Shown here in pieces: positions 5,551-6,762 of a stretch of 6,762 nucleotides of DNA. The stretch covers positions 1 through 6,762 of the forward strand of contig CAZFKU010000064.1 in assembly GCA_964518835.1 (NCBI GenBank), in the 5' to 3' direction. A model generated the notes under the pieces. It was given only the letters and a program-made list of their open reading frames with translations, had not been told where the DNA came from and made no database searches. This DNA comes from AB-629-J13 sp964518835 (lineage in GTDB: Bacteria > Fidelibacterota > Marinisomatia > Marinisomatales > AB-629-J13). The position numbers and the translations under genes were made by a program. Position 1 is the first letter of the stretch. Each line of letters starts with the position of its first letter.

Positions 5551-6762
5551 ATGAGGAGTCTATCTTCGAAACTATTATTAACTGGTTTAACATTGATGTT
5601 ATTTGGGTTTAGTCATGCCCAGGAAACATCATATTCGTCTTGGAAACACGAGTTGCAGGATCTACTTGGATTGGAACAAACAGGTAAAGCAGACCGGGCA
5701 ACATTTGAAGCATTGGTTGTATATCTCGAAGATATAGATCTAATGGATGATCAGTTGGAAAAAGGGTATGACGGAATGGGCGGATATCTTGGATTTCAAA
5801 TATATCTGGATAATAACCAGGAATGGCTTCTGGATCTTTTGAGAAGTCCTATTATTGACGAAGATGAGCTGGAAGATATTGAAGAAGAAGAAGAGGGTAT
5901 TTTTGAAGAAGACGATGAAGAAGATTTTGACCTTGATTTATTTGGAGAGGAAGAAGATGAAGACATGGAATTTGATGAAGCTGATATTGATATAAGCGAT
6001 GTCAAAAAAGGATTCGCCGGTTTTGGAGGTGAAGGTGGAGATGCAATATTCAGCATTCATTCCGTTGGTTTTGATGTGGGAATGTATGGGCCCTCTATGA
6101 GCTATTGGAATGATGAATTCATTGATGACTCTTTTGTCAATCAGTCAGCTGGCGGAAGTCAGTCTATGACCGGGTTTGCCATGGGGCCTTTGTTTCAGGG
6201 AAGTACCACCTTTAAGCTTGGATCAAAAATAAGGATTTCCCTTAGCGGAGGAATGTGGTCCGGAACTGCAAAAGCGGAAAACCTGGTTGTATATGGAACA
6301 CAAAAAGATACTGTTTTTGCTGCTGATTTTACACCTGAAGAAGCAACTGCGTACGAGGGACTCCAATACTATCTGAAGCCTAATTCAAATAATTCAATGA
6401 CAAAAGATCTATCCGTATCACTCATGCCTCTCACAGGTATAGTAGCATATGAAGTTATTCGTGGTCTTTACGTTGGAGCTGGAATAGGTACGAATAGAGT
6501 AACTCAGAAAATAACGGATGATTATACTGATCCAGATGCTGGGACAGCAGTTAAAGACGAACAGACTTTTAACGGTGCCGGCAGCAGAACCATCGTGTGT
6601 GTTGGTTATGAAATGCCTCTTGGGCCACTGGCTGTCGGTGTTCAGGGTCAATATGTTTTAGGAAAATATATGCAGGAAGTGAGTGACGGATACGGAGTTA
6701 AAGAAGTAGAAGTGGGTACCGATGGTATCCAATTTCTCCTGAACCTGGGGTATTACTTTGGT
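5551..6762 (+). CDS. Exported protein with acidic tract and beta-barrel-like C-terminal half, 3' end cut or just missing
   Basis: The frame is open from ATG 5551 to the window edge (404 codons) and has a good ribosome site, GAGGTGA, two bases before the start. Residues 1-23 are a signal peptide with a type I cleavage site after S-H-A, giving a mature start QETS. Residues about 30-100 look helical and contain WKHELQDLLGL and ALVVYLEDIDLMDDQLEKG. Residues 103-150 are extremely acidic: 32 of 48 are Asp or Glu and none is basic. From about 160 the chain turns Gly-rich with alternating hydrophobic residues and turns, for example GLYVGAGIGTN, GPLAVGVQGQYVLGKY and FLLNLGYYFG, as in outer-membrane beta-barrels; the last segment resembles a closing strand, so the stop is probably very near. 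I do not recognise the family. Surface or outer-membrane location is inferred. The acidic tract might bind Ca2+ or other cations, or act as a spacer; that is speculation. Confidence 0.85.
   Translation, partial: MRSLSSKLLLTGLTLMLFGFSHAQETSYSSWKHELQDLLGLEQTGKADRATFEALVVYLEDIDLMDDQLEKGYDGMGGYLGFQIYLDNNQEWLLDLLRSPIIDEDELEDIEEEEEGIFEEDDEEDFDLDLFGEEEDEDMEFDEADIDISDVKKGFAGFGGEGGDAIFSIHSVGFDVGMYGPSMSYWNDEFIDDSFVNQSAGGSQSMTGFAMGPLFQGSTTFKLGSKIRISLSGGMWSGTAKAENLVVYGTQKDTVFAADFTPEEATAYEGLQYYLKPNSNNSMTKDLSVSLMPLTGIVAYEVIRGLYVGAGIGTNRVTQKITDDYTDPDAGTAVKDEQTFNGAGSRTIVCVGYEMPLGPLAVGVQGQYVLGKYMQEVSDGYGVKEVEVGTDGIQFLLNLGYYFG
5857..6000 (+). other. Acidic low-complexity tract within the barrel protein (polypurine DNA)
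   Basis: These 144 bases encode residues 103-150 of the exported protein. Most codons are GAA, GAG, GAT or GAC, which makes the plus strand purine-rich with repeated GAAGAA units. Bulky hydrophobic residues are interspersed (IF, FDLDLF, MEF, IDI), so it is not a pure Asp/Glu run. Codon use mixes GAA, GAG, GAT and GAC, which argues that selection acts on protein charge and not only on replication slippage. The same stretch read on the opposite strand produces an artificial Ser-rich open frame. Confidence 0.9.

Noticed and set aside
5796..6056. Minus-strand open frame of 86 codons extremely rich in serine
   Set aside because: It is the reverse reading of GAA/GAT-rich codons in the acidic tract. 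Its composition follows entirely from the plus-strand gene, which has a signal peptide and a ribosome site.
6418..6651. Minus-strand 77-codon open frame opposite the barrel domain
   Set aside because: The plus-strand frame is continuous from a signal peptide through this region; the reverse frame has no domain or ribosome site support.
1..6762. CRISPR, mobile element or defence system
   Set aside because: No regularly spaced repeats, transposase, integrase, terminal inverted repeats, nuclease or toxin-antitoxin-like gene could be seen.

Overview
This 6.76-kb window comes from a bacterial chromosome with low G+C and tightly packed genes. Three predicted envelope products (an HMA lipoprotein, a secreted metallopeptidase and an outer-membrane beta-barrel candidate) point to a Gram-negative, diderm bacterium. 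The overall style (A/T-rich genes, a lipoprotein with a metal-binding CxxC, a secreted M1 peptidase with HEAT repeats, a barrel protein) resembles the FCB group, for example Bacteroidota or Marinimicrobia. That placement is inferred from protein style, not from a marker gene.

Minus strand, positions 3814 down to 1: four genes follow one another in the same direction. They are an exported M1 zinc aminopeptidase with a C-terminal HEAT-repeat domain (3814-1325), a 2H-superfamily cyclic phosphodiesterase (1318-818), an isochorismatase-family cysteine hydrolase (808-281), and an HMA-domain lipoprotein cut by the window edge (230-1). The first three are separated by only 6 and 9 nt, so they are very probably one transcript. 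The fourth follows after 50 nt with no visible terminator and probably belongs to it too.

Plus strand: from a 196-bp divergent intergenic region, a WbpA-like UDP-N-acetylglucosamine 6-dehydrogenase (4011-5336) is read rightward. Its start is preceded by an in-frame mini-ORF that has the only strong ribosome binding site, and that mini-ORF's stop codon abuts the ATG. A 214-bp intergenic region follows; it holds a perfect 8-bp inverted repeat overlapping a candidate promoter. Last comes an exported protein (5551 to beyond the window) with a signal peptide, a striking run of acidic residues and a beta-barrel-like C-terminal half.

The dehydrogenase would supply nucleotide-sugar uronic acid for surface polysaccharide, and the other exported products are envelope or periplasmic proteins. 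No pathway linking all six genes can be read from the sequence. I found no CRISPR array, transposase, tRNA, rRNA or phage gene. The least familiar item is the acidic barrel protein at the right end; everything else belongs to known families.
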